Part shown: positions 62,474 to 64,000 of the stretch, in pieces | Numbering within the stretch: position 1 is the stretch's first letter | How the letters are laid out: each line of letters starts with the position of its first letter | Source of the DNA: Endozoicomonas sp965198415 | Lineage (GTDB): Bacteria > Pseudomonadota > Gammaproteobacteria > Pseudomonadales > Endozoicomonadaceae | Direction of reading: 5' to 3' | NCBI GenBank assembly: GCA_965198415.1 | Contig: CBDAPN010000029.1 | Span: forward strand, 310,001-374,000 | DNA: 64,000 nucleotides | Translations under genes and position numbers: made by a program | The notes under the pieces: model-generated | Told to the model about the DNA's origin: nothing | The model's database searches: none | The model's input: the letters and a program-made list of their open reading frames with translations, nothing else

Positions 62474-64000
62474 TCAGTAACTTCTTGCCTTAGGAGGGAA
62501 TGCCTCCATGGTTGCCGGGGAAAAGTTGACTGCACGCTTACTCACTGACTGATCAATCGGTGAGAAAAGGGAGTGAACAAGCCAATTCTCATCATCCCGC
62601 TCCTGAAAGTCATTACGAGCGTGGGCTCCACGAGACTCTTTCCTGGCCTCAGCTGAAACTGCCGTTGCATAAGCGACTTGATACAGATTTTCCAGCTCTA
62701 ATGCTTCAATACGGGCGGTATTAAATGTAAGACTCTTATCCTGCAAGTGAAGATTAGCGATTCTTTCGCCCAACTCATCCAGCATTTTCAGGCCTTTTTG
62801 CATGCTCTCACCCTCGCGGAACACGCCAAAGTAGAGTTGCATGGTGTGCTGCAACTCAGCACGTAACTCAGGAATGCTTTCACCACTAGTGGACTCGTTC
62901 AAGCGCGTGAGACGAGATAAAGAGGCATCCAGATCACTTTCAGAAGCAGCAATGGAGTCGAAACCATCCCGCAGCTTCTCTTCAATATCAATACCGGCGG
63001 CACGACCAAAGACCACAAGATCCAACAGCGAGTTACCACCGAGACGGTTAGCGCCATGAACCGAAACACAGGCCGCCTCACCACAGGCATAGAGCCCTTC
63101 AATTACGACATCATTACCAGCGGCATCCCGACGCAGTGCCTGACCACCAATGTTGGTGGGAATTCCCCCCATCATGTAGTGACAGGTGGGCACAACAGGT
63201 ACGGGAACTTGTACAGGGTCGGCATGAGCAAACGTTTTGGATAATTCACAGATACCCGGCAAGCGAAGGTTGAGCGTTTCTTCACCAAGGTGATCAAGCT
63301 TCAGCAGCACATGATCTTTTTTGGGACCACAGCCACGACCTTCAAGGATCTCAATCACCATGGAGCGAGCCACTACGTCACGCCCTGCAAGATCTTTGGC
63401 GTTCGGAGCGTAACGCTCCATGAAGCGTTCACCTTCACTGTTGATGAGGTAACCACCTTCACCGCGACAGCCTTCCGTAACAAGAACACCCGCACCGTGT
63501 ATTCCGGTGGGGTGAAATTGCCACATTTCCATGTCCTGCACCGGGAAACCCGCACGCAGGGCCATACCAATACCGTCACCGGTATTGATCAGAGCGTTGG
63601 TAGTGGAGGCATATATACGACCAGCGCCGCCGGTCGCCAGAACAGTCGCTTTTGCTTTGATATAGACGGTTTCACCGGTTTCAATGTCAATAGCGATGAC
63701 ACCGGCAACTTGTCCTTTTTGGTTCTTTACCAAGTCGATGGCGTACCACTCGTTCAAAAAGGTGGTTCCGCCTTTGAGGTTTGCCTGATAAAGGGTATGC
63801 AGCAATGCATGGCCAGTACGGTCAGCAGCGGCACAGGTTCTTGCCGCCTGTCCACCAGCACCAAACTCTTTAGACTGACCACCAAATGGGCGCTGATAAA
63901 TACGGCCTTCCTCAGTACGAGAAAAAGGCAGCCCCATATGCTCAAGTTCAAAAACTGCTTTAGGACCTACCGAGCACATATACTCAATAGCGTCCTGATC
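62474..64000 (-). CDS. sdhA: Succinate dehydrogenase flavoprotein subunit (N-terminus outside window)
   Basis: The reading frame is open to the right edge (residues DQDAIEYMCSVG at the boundary), so about the first 80 residues are missing. Present: ELEHMGLPFSR and YQRPFGGQSKEFG (substrate/FAD region), ATVLATGGAGRIYASTTNA, the active-site stretch MWQFHPTGIHGAGVLVTEGC with HPTG, GEGGYLINSEGERFMERYAP, THCHYMMGG-type PTCHYMMGGIPTN, and ANRLGGNSLLDLVVFGRAAG. SdhC and SdhD are presumably beyond the edge. Oxidises succinate to fumarate at the inner membrane. Confidence 0.97.
   Translation of the reverse strand, partial: DQDAIEYMCSVGPKAVFELEHMGLPFSRTEEGRIYQRPFGGQSKEFGAGGQAARTCAAADRTGHALLHTLYQANLKGGTTFLNEWYAIDLVKNQKGQVAGVIAIDIETGETVYIKAKATVLATGGAGRIYASTTNALINTGDGIGMALRAGFPVQDMEMWQFHPTGIHGAGVLVTEGCRGEGGYLINSEGERFMERYAPNAKDLAGRDVVARSMVIEILEGRGCGPKKDHVLLKLDHLGEETLNLRLPGICELSKTFAHADPVQVPVPVVPTCHYMMGGIPTNIGGQALRRDAAGNDVVIEGLYACGEAACVSVHGANRLGGNSLLDLVVFGRAAGIDIEEKLRDGFDSIAASESDLDASLSRLTRLNESTSGESIPELRAELQHTMQLYFGVFREGESMQKGLKMLDELGERIANLHLQDKSLTFNTARIEALELENLYQVAYATAVSAEARKESRGAHARNDFQERDDENWLVHSLFSPIDQSVSKRAVNFSPATMEAFPPKARSY

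Overview
The window looks like the chromosome of a marine, host-associated gammaproteobacterium, most like the Endozoicomonas / Oceanospirillales group. This is inferred from the order sdhA-sdhB-sucA-sucB-lpd-sucC-sucD, from lptF/lptG divergent from pepA, and from the mix of a giant T1SS adhesin, an RHS protein, decayed insertion sequences and many secreted proteins. No database search was possible; every product name rests on motifs and family resemblance.

Layout. 1-18547 (+) is a giant calcium-binding, type I secreted adhesin that enters from upstream and is broken into three reading frames by two apparent frameshifts (near 340 and near 15080). It contains a diverged duplication of about 3.2 kb, several LamG-like, VCBS/cadherin-like and SWM-like domains, and several copies of a T1SS C-terminal-type domain. 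18.9-26.7 kb holds a small membrane protein, a chimeric transposase relic, a Sec-exported RHS protein of 1638 residues (-) and IS relics, including an internally deleted TnpB. 26.8-37.4 kb is mostly housekeeping: gcvT, a YjiH-like carrier, an isochorismatase-like hydrolase, a large unknown secreted/membrane protein, an RDD protein, lptG/lptF and pepA. 37.6-40.1 kb has two paralogous secreted proteins, one with a histidine-rich insertion and one with a beta-propeller extension. 40.4-43.0 kb has a YitT-like protein, a Bcr/CflA-type MFS transporter and a dCMP deaminase whose last codons and stop codon come from an inserted IS200/IS605 end.

43.6-52.1 kb is the most unusual part: a tandem array of eleven copies of one small secreted protein gene (about 135 codons, signal peptide plus one conserved cysteine pair), with a twelfth decayed copy on the opposite strand. 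The central copies repeat with a period of about 640 bp, and their non-coding leaders look more conserved than the mature coding sequences. One junction shows a partial duplication giving two truncated, overlapping copies. I know of no named family for it.

52.4-64.0 kb (-) is a UbiA-type prenyltransferase and the TCA gene cluster from sucD back to sdhA, which runs off the right edge. SdhAB, the 2-oxoglutarate dehydrogenase complex (SucA, SucB, Lpd) and succinyl-CoA synthetase (SucCD) together carry 2-oxoglutarate through succinyl-CoA and succinate to fumarate. A hairpin with a T tract between sdhB and sucA suggests sdh and suc are at least partly separate transcripts.
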